Under the pieces are notes generated by a model, which ran no database searches, was not told the origin of the DNA, and worked only from the letters and a program-made list of their open reading frames with translations. Shown here one piece after another: positions 7,459 through 14,031 of a stretch of 28,409 nt of DNA (the stretch's first letter is position 1; each line of letters opens with the position of its first letter). This DNA is from an uncultured Clostridia bacterium (lineage in GTDB: Bacteria; Bacillota_A; Clostridia; Oscillospirales; Oscillospiraceae): contig CASEPH010000084.1 of assembly GCA_949289625.1 (NCBI GenBank), positions 1 through 28,409 of the forward strand, read 5' to 3'. Both the position numbers and the translations under genes were made by a program.

Positions 7459-8085
7459 ATGATTCACAACGAAACCATTGATACGATTTTGGCCCGGGAA
7501 AGCTGCCTGGACTTTACGGGAGAGCCCATTCCGGAGGAGGCCATTGAAACCATCCTGACAGCGGGTCGATATGCGCCCACGTCCGGCGGCAGACAACCCT
7601 GGCATTTTACCGTAATCACCGATCCGGAGACGCTGGATGAGATTTCCCGCCTGGTCTACGGCAATTTCCTGGAGATGATGGATACCATCAAAAAGGAAAG
7701 CGAAAAAGGCGGCGTAAAAAAGACGCCCTTTTCCGGCTATGACGAGAACCCCACACCGGCATCCGTCCGCTATCACGCTCCCATGATTGTGATTGTATCC
7801 GGCGATCCTAAGAGATCTGGTGTGTACCATACCGACTGCTGCCTGGCCACGGAGAATATGTATATCGCGGCCCAGTCCATGGGGATCAGCTCCCTGTGGT
7901 GGGGTGCGCTGGAGCGGGGCGGTTTGCGGAACCCCAAGGGCAAAGAACTGCGGGACAGATTGGTGCCTGAGGGCTATGAGGTGGTCTCAGCGTCCCTGTT
8001 CGGCTATGCCAAGCCCGATGCTACCCGGCAGCCTGGACGAGTGGTTGGGTTCCAACGGGGGGCCGGCGGCGTTACGAGGATTTGA
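7459..8085 (+). CDS. Nitroreductase-family FMN-dependent oxidoreductase
   Basis: A 208-residue flavoprotein of the nitroreductase fold. It opens with a typical segment: a catalytic-core Arg/Ser region (ARESCLDFTGEPIPEEAIETIL), then AGRYAPTSGGRQPWHF, the FMN phosphate and ribityl contact region. Near residues 130-155 it has DCCLATENMYIAAQSMGISSLWWG, the dimer/FMN helix followed by the usual Gly-rich turn, and later the LFGYAKPDA segment. Members reduce nitroaromatics, quinones or flavins with NAD(P)H; a few act on enones or on amino-acid side chains. The physiological substrate is unknown. ATG 7459 follows AAAGGAG (7444-7450) by eight bases; longer upstream reading frame is non-coding. The gene stands alone with its own promoter. 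Confidence 0.8.
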   Translation: MIHNETIDTILARESCLDFTGEPIPEEAIETILTAGRYAPTSGGRQPWHFTVITDPETLDEISRLVYGNFLEMMDTIKKESEKGGVKKTPFSGYDENPTPASVRYHAPMIVIVSGDPKRSGVYHTDCCLATENMYIAAQSMGISSLWWGALERGGLRNPKGKELRDRLVPEGYEVVSASLFGYAKPDATRQPGRVVGFQRGAGGVTRI

Positions 8086-8104
8086 TGATATGATTAAAAA
8101 TCAG

Positions 8105-8149
8105 ACAGGGAGCCGTGGCAAAATTTTTCGTTTTACCATAGCTCTCTGT
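8105..8149. terminator. Hairpin between convergent nitroreductase and ECF genes
   Basis: ACAGGGAGCCGTGG pairs, with wobbles and a mismatch, with CCATAGCTCTCTGT around an A/T-rich loop. On the minus strand it is followed by CTGATTTTTAAT, so it best serves as terminator of the ECF gene, whose stop is five bases away. It could also slow plus-strand transcription from the nitroreductase. Confidence 0.5.
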
Positions 8150-8153
8150 GCTG

Positions 8154-8702
8154 TTATATTCTAGTGTTTGCCTGGGATATTGTGCTTTGTCGTTTTAGCA
8201 CAAGCACCAAAGCCGGGACCAAAATCAGCTGAACAATAATTCCGGGAATCGCTGTGGTGACAGCTCCAGCAAAAAAGGCGGAAAGACCAAAGGCGGAGGG
8301 GTTAAGTCCTGTGCATAGAAAACGGGCGGCACCCCAAATCAGACGACCGGCAATCATAGCTCCCAGTAGGGACACATAGACAAAAACAGTTTTTTGAGGA
8401 AGCATTCGATACAGTAAGGCTGAAACGGCACCATAGGTGGCAAGCTCCAGGCTCATACATAGGGCTGTGGGGAATATGGGAGGCATTCCGAACAGCAGGG
8501 AACGAAATACTGGTGCGATGAGGCCCACTGCCAGCCCCCAGGGCCAGCCGCAGAAGAACCCGCAGAGCAGGGCGGGAATGTGCATGGGACAAAGCATGGA
8601 ACCGATCTCTGGAATCTGACCGGTCAAAAGGGGGAGCAGAAGCGCCAATGCCAAAAAAAGCGCCGCTAATATTAGATTCTTAAGTTGCGAATGCGTGTTC
8701 AT
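8154..8702 (-). CDS. ECF transporter substrate-binding (S) component, substrate unknown
   Basis: A 182-residue membrane protein with about six hydrophobic helices, the size and layout of ECF vitamin-transporter S components. It has the pattern CPMHIPALLCGFFCGWPWGL followed by GLIAPVFRSLLFGMPPIFPTALCMSLELATYG, which I associate with a group of energy-coupling-factor S proteins, but I cannot assign the vitamin. S components bind substrate and dock onto a shared module (two ATPases plus EcfT), which is not encoded in this window. ATG 8702 is chosen because AGGAAAGGA lies about seven bases upstream, and translation from there starts at MNTHSQLKNLILAALFLAL. The upstream extension would run into the structured leader. 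The leader suggests control by a metabolite-binding RNA or RNA-binding protein, as is common for such transporters. Confidence 0.75.
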   Translation of the reverse strand: MNTHSQLKNLILAALFLALALLLPLLTGQIPEIGSMLCPMHIPALLCGFFCGWPWGLAVGLIAPVFRSLLFGMPPIFPTALCMSLELATYGAVSALLYRMLPQKTVFVYVSLLGAMIAGRLIWGAARFLCTGLNPSAFGLSAFFAGAVTTAIPGIIVQLILVPALVLVLKRQSTISQANTRI

Positions 8703-8716
8703 TAGATTTCCTTTCC

Positions 8717-8828
8717 TACAATGCAAAAGGCGCCATTTCCTCTTCTGAGGAAACAACGCCTTCAGGCATCGTAAATACAATGGTTTTATAGAAAAGAACT
8801 TCTGTTCTATTGGCATTCTTCTGAATAC
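8717..8828 (-). ncRNA. Structured 5' leader with three C(AGAA)G hairpins; candidate riboswitch or protein-binding leader
   Basis: On the minus strand, from the predicted transcript start to the ribosome site, three hairpins follow one another. Hairpin 1 is GTATTC-AGAA-GAATGC (8828-8813). Hairpin 2 is AGAAC-AGAA-GTTCT (8808-8795). Hairpin 3 is TTTCCTC-AGAA-GAGGAAA (8753-8736). All three have the same AGAA loop closed by C-G. Hairpin 3 tops a longer arm: AAGGCG/CGCCTT (8762-8757 with 8732-8727) and TACGATGC/GCATTGTA (8773-8766 with 8724-8717), with two small internal loops, CTG/TT and TTG/TGG. That gives about 21 base pairs ending just before the ribosome site. It does not match the THF, preQ1, TPP or cobalamin riboswitch consensus as I remember them. 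The structure is visible; regulation is inference. Confidence 0.55.
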
Positions 8829-8836
8829 GCATTAAA

Positions 8837-8865
8837 ATTATATCACAATGTCCAGAAAAATGCAA
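8837..8865 (-). promoter_or_regulatory. Promoter of the ECF S-component gene and its leader
   Basis: On the minus strand TTGCAT (8865-8860) and a perfect TATAAT (8842-8837) are 17 bases apart. Transcription should start near 8830, leaving a leader of about 128 bases before the ATG. Confidence 0.7.
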
Positions 8866-8897
8866 ATCGAAAAGGAAACATACCGAGAAAAAAGACG

Positions 8898-8930
8898 AAA
8901 GTCCTGAAGTCATTTTGGCTTCAGGACTTT
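8898..8930 (-). terminator. Terminator of the tRNA-Val gene
   Basis: AAAGTCCTGAAG (8898-8909) and CTTCAGGACTTT (8919-8930) form a perfect 12-base-pair stem with a nine-base loop. On the minus strand it is followed by CGTC and six Ts. It separates the tRNA from the ECF promoter. Confidence 0.85.
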
Positions 8931-8935
8931 TAGTA

Positions 8936-9011
8936 TGGTGGACGATAACGGACTCGAACCGCTGACCCTGCGCACGTCAAGCGCATGCTCTACCAGCTGA
9001 GCTAATCGTCC
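8936..9011 (-). tRNA. tRNA-Val, anticodon GAC, with encoded CCA
   Basis: Read on the minus strand, the acceptor GGACGAT (9011-9005) pairs with ATCGTCC (8946-8940). The D arm reads TAGCTCAGCTGGTAGAGCA. The anticodon stem-loop is TGCGC-TTGACGT-GCGCA, so the anticodon is GAC, which reads GUC and GUU valine codons. The T loop is TTCGAGT. The discriminator A is followed by an encoded CCA (8938-8936). It has its own promoter and terminator and is the only tRNA in the window. Confidence 0.97.
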
Positions 9012-9025
9012 AAAGAACGATGGTT

Positions 9026-9053
9026 ATTATAACACAGATCACAAAAAAGTCAA
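9026..9053 (-). promoter_or_regulatory. Promoter of tRNA-Val
   Basis: TTGACT (9053-9048) and a perfect TATAAT (9031-9026) on the minus strand are 16 bases apart. A small AAAAGTC-CTT-GACTTTT hairpin (9061-9045) overlaps the -35 box and may also act as a weak terminator for the EamA gene upstream. Confidence 0.75.
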
Positions 9054-9079
9054 GGACTTTTGCAGAAAAAAGCCCGATT

Positions 9080-9976
9080 TTATGTCTCGGTCGTTGGAAT
9101 GCGCTTGGGAAGGCTGAGCAGGACCAGGGCAGCCAGCACCAGAACCATGCCTAGGAATGCGGGGATGGTGGGAGACTCGCTGTAAAACACGAGACCCAGC
9201 AGGGTCGCCACCACAGGTTCCACGGACGCCAGGACAGAGGCAGGACCGTTTTCCACATAGGTCAGGCCCGTGGTATACAGCAAATATGGCAGTACCGTGG
9301 TGACGATGCAATATAACACCAGGAAACCGAACAGCTGAAGACCATAGTTGGAAAATGCTGCCGCTATGGCGGAAAAGTCCGTCAGAAAGGCACCACCGAT
9401 GGCTGCGAATAAAAACGTGTAGTTGGTGATGGTCATGCTGCCCAATCCCTGGTTCAGGCTGAACCGGGAAAAGATGCTGTAGAGGGCATAACCGAAACCG
9501 GAGCCCAGTCCCAGCAGTAGGCCGGCTGTGGACAGAGATTCCGTGGCGGAGCCAATGCCGCTGACCAGGCAGCAGCCGAAGAAGGCCAGACCCAGTGCCA
9601 GCAGCTTCTTCGGGGTGAGGCGCTCCCGAAAGAAGATCAGACTCATAAGCATCACAAAAATGGGAGAGGTATAGAGCAAAATTGCAGCTGCGGAGAGGTT
9701 CATCCGCTCAATGGTGGAGAAATAGCAGTAATTGAAAAATACAATGCTGAAAATGCCGGAGCCGATCAGGGACCAGAGGTTTTTGGGGTGGATTTTGAGC
9801 TGGGAACGATCTTTGATCGCGGTACAGGGAAAGAGAATGAGGGCGGCAAGGATACTGCGGGCCTCCACGATCTCCATGGAGGCCAAACCCATATCGTTGA
9901 GGTGGCGGACAAACAGCCCCATGGTTCCCCAAAGACAGGCTGCCAAAATAATCAGCAGCGGCGCAATTCGTTTCAT
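9080..9976 (-). CDS. EamA/DMT-superfamily permease (ten-helix exporter)
   Basis: A 298-residue protein with ten hydrophobic helices in two EamA repeats. The first begins IAPLLIILAACLWGTMGLFVRHL, the second TAGLLLGLGSGFGYALYSIFSRFS. Both repeats have the Pro/Glu-containing helices usual in the drug/metabolite transporter superfamily, e.g. ASVLASVEPVVATLLGLVFYSE near the end. Members of this family usually export amino acids or other small metabolites from the cytoplasm; the substrate cannot be read from sequence. ATG 9976 is chosen because a strong GGAGGTGG lies six bases upstream, and the protein then begins with Met-Lys-Arg and the first helix. It forms a single-gene unit between its own promoter and the tRNA gene. 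Confidence 0.88.
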   Translation of the reverse strand: MKRIAPLLIILAACLWGTMGLFVRHLNDMGLASMEIVEARSILAALILFPCTAIKDRSQLKIHPKNLWSLIGSGIFSIVFFNYCYFSTIERMNLSAAAILLYTSPIFVMLMSLIFFRERLTPKKLLALGLAFFGCCLVSGIGSATESLSTAGLLLGLGSGFGYALYSIFSRFSLNQGLGSMTITNYTFLFAAIGGAFLTDFSAIAAAFSNYGLQLFGFLVLYCIVTTVLPYLLYTTGLTYVENGPASVLASVEPVVATLLGLVFYSESPTIPAFLGMVLVLAALVLLSLPKRIPTTET

Positions 9977-9998
9977 CTTTGACCACCTCCGAAACTCT

Positions 9999-10027
9999 AT
10001 TTTACACGCTGCTGCTTTATTGCGCAA
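9999..10027 (-). promoter_or_regulatory. Promoter of the EamA permease gene
   Basis: TTGCGC (10027-10022) and TAAAAT (10004-9999) on the minus strand have a 17-base spacer, about 30 bases before the ATG. Confidence 0.5.
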
Positions 10028-10090
10028 TCCGCATAAAGTACAAAATTCTCCGGGGACAAACCCCTGCTTCGGGGAATCCGCGCAGAAAAG

Positions 10091-10124
10091 GAGGGACGGC
10101 CGCCAATGCCAGCAGCCGTCCCTC
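10091..10124 (-). terminator. Terminator of the Old Yellow Enzyme-type reductase gene
   Basis: GAGGGACGGC (10091-10100) pairs perfectly with GCCGTCCCTC (10115-10124) across a 14-base loop. On the minus strand it is followed by CTTTTCTG. Confidence 0.8.
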
Positions 10125-10136
10125 TAAATTGTGCGT

Positions 10137-12155
10137 TTAGATTCTCATGGCCAGGGCATAGGCGTCCCGGATGGCGTTTCGCATATTGCCATTCTGGCGG
10201 CAGTCGCCGATCATATAAAACTCCTTGGCGCAGTCCCGGAATGCAATGGCCGCGTCGCTGTTGGGCTCCATGCCGCCGCAGGCCACCACGTCATCACAGG
10301 CAACAGTAACGGTGTTGCCCTTGCGGTCGATATATGTGACCAGGCCAGGCTCGATTTTCACGGTCTTTGCCTTCTTGATGACCTGAACACCCAAGGATGC
10401 GGCCTTGGCGTTCATATAGCCAATGGAGCGGATGGGGTTAAGATCGTAGGCCAGCCGTCCCTGCCGGCTGATTTCCACCACTTCATGGCCGCACTCCGCC
10501 AGGTAGCAGGCTGCCTCCGCTGCCACGGAGCTACCGCCGATGACCACCACTTTCTTTCCCAGCTTTTCCTGCTGCCCGTAGATATTGACGCCGTTCCAGT
10601 CCGTGGTGTCCACGCCGTCGATGGGCGGCTTTTTTGGGGTGGAACCGGTGGCGGCCACTACCACGTCAAAGTTTTCGGCGGCGATCATGTCCGGCGTGGC
10701 CTTGGTGTTCAGCCGCACCTGGATGCCCTTGCGGTCTACCTGATTCCGCAAAAAGTCCAGATATCGCTTCAGCTCCCACTTAAACTCCGGGTACTCGGAG
10801 GTTTTGATTTGACCGCCCAGGGCATCGCTCTGTTCGAAGATCACAGGTGTGTGGCCCCGATCTTTAAGCCACATGGCGCATTTGATGGCGCCAGGACCGC
10901 CGCCAATTAGAGCTACCTTTTTGGCCTTACCCACCGGCTCTGCCAGCCGCTTGACCCGGTGCTCCATGCCAATCTCCGGATTGATGGTGCAGTGGCTCAT
11001 CCAGTCGCCGGTGGAGGAGGTGCCTCGGCAGCAGTGACATTCAATGCAGGGATTGAGATCCTCGCCGTTGCCGTCCCGGAGGATTTCTCCCAGATGCTCG
11101 TTGCAGATAAAGAGATGACCGGGGGCCACCAGATCTGCGGCGCCGGAGGCAATGACGTTGTTGAGAGAGTCCAGATCTTTATAATAGGTGCTGATGGCAA
11201 TGGGGGTTTTGACGCCTCGGGCCTTGAGCCCCTTGGAAAGCTCCGCGGATTCACAGACAGTGACCTTTTCGTGGTCAGGATGACGGCCCCGAACCTGCAA
11301 TAGATCAATATAGGGCTCGATCCGTTTTAGAAATTCTGCCGCTTCATCCAGATCCATGCCGTCGTCCCCGATGTTGGGGGCGTTGATCACCAGCAGGTAG
11401 CTGTCGCCCATGGCTTTTCTGATGGCTTTAATGACCTCTACAGGGAAGCGAATGCGGTTCTCAAAGCTGCCGCCGTATTCATCGGTACGCCAGTTGGTGC
11501 GGGGATTTAGAAATTTCCCGATGTTGAAGTTGTGACAGAAATCGAACATACCGCCGTCAAAATTCAGGTTTTTGTACTGTTGGGCGTGCTGAATATGAAC
11601 CCGAATATATTCGTCCATATCCGCCCGGGTCATCATTCTGGCCCCAGCCATGGGCCGGCCGGGGGCGCCGGAGACGCCCTCTTCCATGGGCTTGACGCCG
11701 GGTGCGGCAGTGATCTCGTCCTCGTCATCCTTGGATACCATTGCAAAGGGATTGACCGGTTCGCCGTAGGGGGAGGGAACGGAGGGATCGTTGACCTGGA
11801 GCGGCATCCGGTTGTCCAAATTCAGTTCCGGGGTGATGTAGCTGCCATAGTAGTGGACCATCTCCGCCATGAAGGTAAAGCCGTTTTGACATCCAATGTC
11901 GTCAATGTCATACATGGCAAAGTGGCCGCAGTCGGCGGGCATTTTCCGCTGATCCAGGTTCGTGAGATCCTGCATCAGCAGGATGGAGGCACCGTTTTTG
12001 GCTCTGGAGGCGTAATAGGTGACCACCGGATCATCCGGAAACAGCTGATTTGCTTGGAGAAAATGGGGTTGCGCCACCGGATATAGCAGGCGGGATTTAA
12101 GGGTTTTATCCCGAAGCCGCAGCGGGGCGGTCAGGGCAGAATAACGGTTGGACAT
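10137..12155 (-). CDS. Old Yellow Enzyme-type NADH:flavin oxidoreductase with Fe-S and FAD domains (BaiCD/FadH-like), atypical active site
   Basis: This 672-residue protein has the three-domain plan of 2,4-dienoyl-CoA reductase and the bile-acid enzymes BaiCD/BaiH: an FMN TIM barrel (about 1-360), an Fe-S cluster, then FAD/NAD domains with GGGPGA (418-423), VIGGSSVAAEAA (538-549) and a terminal MIGDC (648-652). Such enzymes reduce enoate or enone double bonds in the cytoplasm. Three features are odd. The usual HGYL active-site motif reads CHNFNIG (207-213), putting Phe210 at the Tyr position. The cluster cysteines are 370, 373, 375/376 and 389, where family spacing needs one at 377 (here Arg). 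There is an extra Pro/Gly- and acid-rich insertion at about 123-172. ATG 12155 follows AAGGGG by eight bases. It is divergent from an AraC regulator. Substrate unknown. Confidence 0.82.
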   Translation of the reverse strand: MSNRYSALTAPLRLRDKTLKSRLLYPVAQPHFLQANQLFPDDPVVTYYASRAKNGASILLMQDLTNLDQRKMPADCGHFAMYDIDDIGCQNGFTFMAEMVHYYGSYITPELNLDNRMPLQVNDPSVPSPYGEPVNPFAMVSKDDEDEITAAPGVKPMEEGVSGAPGRPMAGARMMTRADMDEYIRVHIQHAQQYKNLNFDGGMFDFCHNFNIGKFLNPRTNWRTDEYGGSFENRIRFPVEVIKAIRKAMGDSYLLVINAPNIGDDGMDLDEAAEFLKRIEPYIDLLQVRGRHPDHEKVTVCESAELSKGLKARGVKTPIAISTYYKDLDSLNNVIASGAADLVAPGHLFICNEHLGEILRDGNGEDLNPCIECHCCRGTSSTGDWMSHCTINPEIGMEHRVKRLAEPVGKAKKVALIGGGPGAIKCAMWLKDRGHTPVIFEQSDALGGQIKTSEYPEFKWELKRYLDFLRNQVDRKGIQVRLNTKATPDMIAAENFDVVVAATGSTPKKPPIDGVDTTDWNGVNIYGQQEKLGKKVVVIGGSSVAAEAACYLAECGHEVVEISRQGRLAYDLNPIRSIGYMNAKAASLGVQVIKKAKTVKIEPGLVTYIDRKGNTVTVACDDVVACGGMEPNSDAAIAFRDCAKEFYMIGDCRQNGNMRNAIRDAYALAMRI

Positions 12156-12195
12156 AGAGGGCACCCCTTTCAGATATTTTGAATTCGATAGATCC

Positions 12196-12224
12196 AGTGT
12201 AGCACAGGACAAGGTCTGGCGCAA
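12196..12224 (-). promoter_or_regulatory. Promoter of the Old Yellow Enzyme-type reductase gene
   Basis: TTGCGC (12224-12219) and TACACT (12201-12196) on the minus strand are 17 bases apart. The -35 box sits inside the palindrome at 12207-12240, a layout that would allow regulation there. Confidence 0.5.
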
Positions 12225-12240
12225 GAATCGCCTTGTGTCC
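12207..12240. repeat. Imperfect palindrome, candidate operator in the divergent promoter region
   Basis: On the plus strand GGACA (12207-12211) and TGTCC (12236-12240) flank inner arms GGCG and CGCC, separated by seven bases. The two half-sites differ in the spacing between arms, so symmetry is partial. It overlaps the reductase -35 box and lies about 40 bases upstream of the AraC promoter. The divergent AraC regulator is the natural candidate to bind it. Confidence 0.4.
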
Positions 12241-12278
12241 TGCTGGTCAAATCGTGTGCTTTTCCGAACAGGGGGTCA

Positions 12279-12308
12279 TTGAAAAAGATAGGGCTGGTAT
12301 GATAGAAT
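12279..12308 (+). promoter_or_regulatory. Promoter of the AraC-family regulator gene
   Basis: TTGAAA (12279-12284) and TAGAAT (12303-12308) are 18 bases apart. Transcription would start about 20 bases before the ATG, giving a very short leader. Confidence 0.5.
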
Positions 12309-12333
12309 AGCACAAGAAAGAAGGGATGCCTCC

Positions 12334-13794
12334 ATGAAGAAAAAGTTTGAGCCCCGCCAGATTCCAGCGTTGGGCACTGTAACAGCCGTATGCGCGCTGG
12401 GAATGGCCCTGTGGGGATGTGCAATTGCGGCGGCAACGCTATGGCGTCCCTGGCTGGGTGGAATCGTGGCCGGCGTGGGGGTGCTGATGGGAGCCTTTTG
12501 GGTATGGTCCTTCTATGGGCGGCTGCTGAATACCAACCGGGAACTGGATCGAGCTTGCCGAACCCGTTTGCTGGAAAAATATTTGGGAGGAGATGTTCCG
12601 CCGGAGGGAGATCTCACGGAGGCCATGCCGGGAGTCCAGAGCGAGTATTTTGCGGTGGCCACCATTCAATGCATCGATTTCTCAGGTTATCTGCCCAAAT
12701 GCGGCGATGAGCACATTCCTCATACCGCATTTTTACAGGTGGATACCTGGATGCGGGAGTATGTGTCCCGTCGGCTTCAGGGAATCAGCATTCCCTATTA
12801 TGTACCTATGACGGACGGGATGGAAGTGGTCATCAATGTGACGGGGCTGGAGGAAACGGATCTGGACGCCTCCTCCCGTCGGAAGGTGGCGGAGATTTGC
12901 CAGGCTCTGAGTTTGGTATCTGACGATCTGCAGAAACACGGCCTGATCTGCGGGGCGGTGGTGAGTACGGTATATTGCGGCAGGGAAAACATCGTTCGAG
13001 CCCGAAAGGAGGCCATGGAGCTGACCTCCTATGCCGAACTCATGGGAGACAGCAGCCCGGTGAAAAACGCCTATGACAAGGCGGAGAACCCGGTGGAACT
13101 CAGCGACAAGCTTCTTCGGACGGAGCTGGAAAAACGCTTTATGCAATCCGTCACCAATCGGAATTTTGAACAGCTGGAAAAGACCATGGACAGCTTTGTG
13201 GATCTGGAACTCCGGACAGCTTCCCGATATCCGGATTTGCTGAAAAACCGGCTGGTCATGCATATGGAGCAGATGCTTTCTGCCTTTTCGATTTCGGTGG
13301 TGGACTATGAAGCGGAAGAGGCAGAGGTGGTGGGACAGTTCCGGCTTCTGATGGATATGACCTCTGCCCAGCAGCTTCGTCAGCAGTGTTCCCGGCTCAT
13401 TGGCGCGCTACGGACCTATGAGGAGTCGGAGCAGCAGCTGCGGTCTGATAAGGTGACCAGGGCTCTGACGTTTATCGAGGAACATTATGACGATCCGGGG
13501 ATCTGTGCGGAAATGATCGGGGAAGCGCTGGGTGTCAGCGCCTCCTATGTGAGCCGGATGCTCAAGCAGAATACCGGTCTGGGGGTGGTGGATCATATCC
13601 ATGGAGCCAGGCTGCAAAAGGTGAAGGAGCTGCTGGCACAAACGGAGCTGTCTCTGGATGAGATTGCTCAGCAGGTGGGCTTTTCCAGCCGGTTTACGCT
13701 AACCCGGTCCTTTAAGCGTTATGAAGAGATGACGCCGGGGGCTTGGCGGGAGATCCACGGGGGAAAGCCGGATGCGGAAGCGTGCAGCGAATAG
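12334..13794 (+). CDS. Membrane-anchored AraC/XylS-family transcription regulator
   Basis: The 486-residue protein starts with two hydrophobic helices (about 12-35 and 41-60) joined by a very short turn, so almost nothing projects outside the cell. A cytoplasmic middle region (about 70-365) has no family I recognise. The C-terminal DNA-binding domain (about 372-475) has both AraC helix-turn-helix motifs: CAEMIGEALGVSASYVSRMLKQ and LDEIAQQVGFSSRFTLTRSFKRY, followed by TPGAWRE. The second helix-turn-helix is followed by the usual Phe-Lys-Arg-Tyr pattern. ATG 12334 has AGAAGGGAT as ribosome site. It is divergent from the reductase gene, 178 bases away, so it most likely controls that gene and itself in response to a membrane or cytoplasmic signal. 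It lacks the large extracellular sensor loop seen in many membrane-bound AraC regulators of Firmicutes. Confidence 0.85.
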   Translation: MKKKFEPRQIPALGTVTAVCALGMALWGCAIAAATLWRPWLGGIVAGVGVLMGAFWVWSFYGRLLNTNRELDRACRTRLLEKYLGGDVPPEGDLTEAMPGVQSEYFAVATIQCIDFSGYLPKCGDEHIPHTAFLQVDTWMREYVSRRLQGISIPYYVPMTDGMEVVINVTGLEETDLDASSRRKVAEICQALSLVSDDLQKHGLICGAVVSTVYCGRENIVRARKEAMELTSYAELMGDSSPVKNAYDKAENPVELSDKLLRTELEKRFMQSVTNRNFEQLEKTMDSFVDLELRTASRYPDLLKNRLVMHMEQMLSAFSISVVDYEAEEAEVVGQFRLLMDMTSAQQLRQQCSRLIGALRTYEESEQQLRSDKVTRALTFIEEHYDDPGICAEMIGEALGVSASYVSRMLKQNTGLGVVDHIHGARLQKVKELLAQTELSLDEIAQQVGFSSRFTLTRSFKRYEEMTPGAWREIHGGKPDAEACSE

Positions 13795-13811
13795 AGTAAA
13801 AATAAAAAACA

Positions 13812-13856
13812 ATAGGCGGGATCCTCAAGGTGAGGGTCCCGCCTATATGATTTTTT
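13812..13856. terminator. Bidirectional terminator between the AraC gene and the feo operon
   Basis: ATAGGCGGGATCCTCA and TGAGGGTCCCGCCTAT (13812-13846) form a long stem with a three-base loop. T tracts follow on both strands: 13851-13856 on the plus strand and TGTTTTTTATTTTT on the minus strand. The stop codon of the Cys-rich gene lies in the T tract. Confidence 0.85.
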
Positions 13857-14022
13857 ATAGATCATGGCGTTTGTTTTTACATTTTTTGCATTGAGTGCAG
13901 GTGCTGCAGGAAGTGCAGCTGTTGGAACCGCAGCTACAGGAGCCGTGACGGACAAGATGCAAAACGGCAGCTACGATCCATCCCACAATCAGGCCCAACA
14001 GGACCCAGCTCAGAATATCCAT
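13855..14022 (-). CDS. FeoB-associated Cys-rich membrane protein (55 residues)
   Basis: A short gene easily missed by length-filtered gene finders. It encodes one N-terminal membrane helix (about residues 4-23, ILSWVLLGLIVGWIVAAVL) and then a cytoplasm-facing or external tail with seven cysteines at positions 29, 31, 36, 39, 42, 45 and 48. The last five repeat at three-residue intervals. It ends in a basic patch (KKCKNKRHD). It fits the FeoB-associated Cys-rich protein family of Firmicutes, thought to assist ferrous iron uptake. The spacing supports this: feoB ends at 14032 and its TAG is part of the ribosome site TAGGAGG, five bases before this ATG at 14022, so translation is coupled. How the protein works is not known. 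Metal binding by the CxxC repeats is a reasonable inference. Confidence 0.88.
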   Translation of the reverse strand: MDILSWVLLGLIVGWIVAAVLHLVRHGSCSCGSNSCTSCSTCTQCKKCKNKRHDL

Positions 14023-14031
14023 TTCAACCTC

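Noticed and set aside
8717..8828. Assignment of the leader to THF, preQ1, TPP or cobalamin riboswitches
   Set aside because: The conserved sequence blocks of these classes, as I remember them, are not present; so the leader is left unclassified.
10131..10910. 259-codon plus-strand frame opposite the reductase
   Set aside because: Antisense to conserved FAD/NAD-binding motifs; Gly/His-rich low-complexity translation typical of shadow frames.
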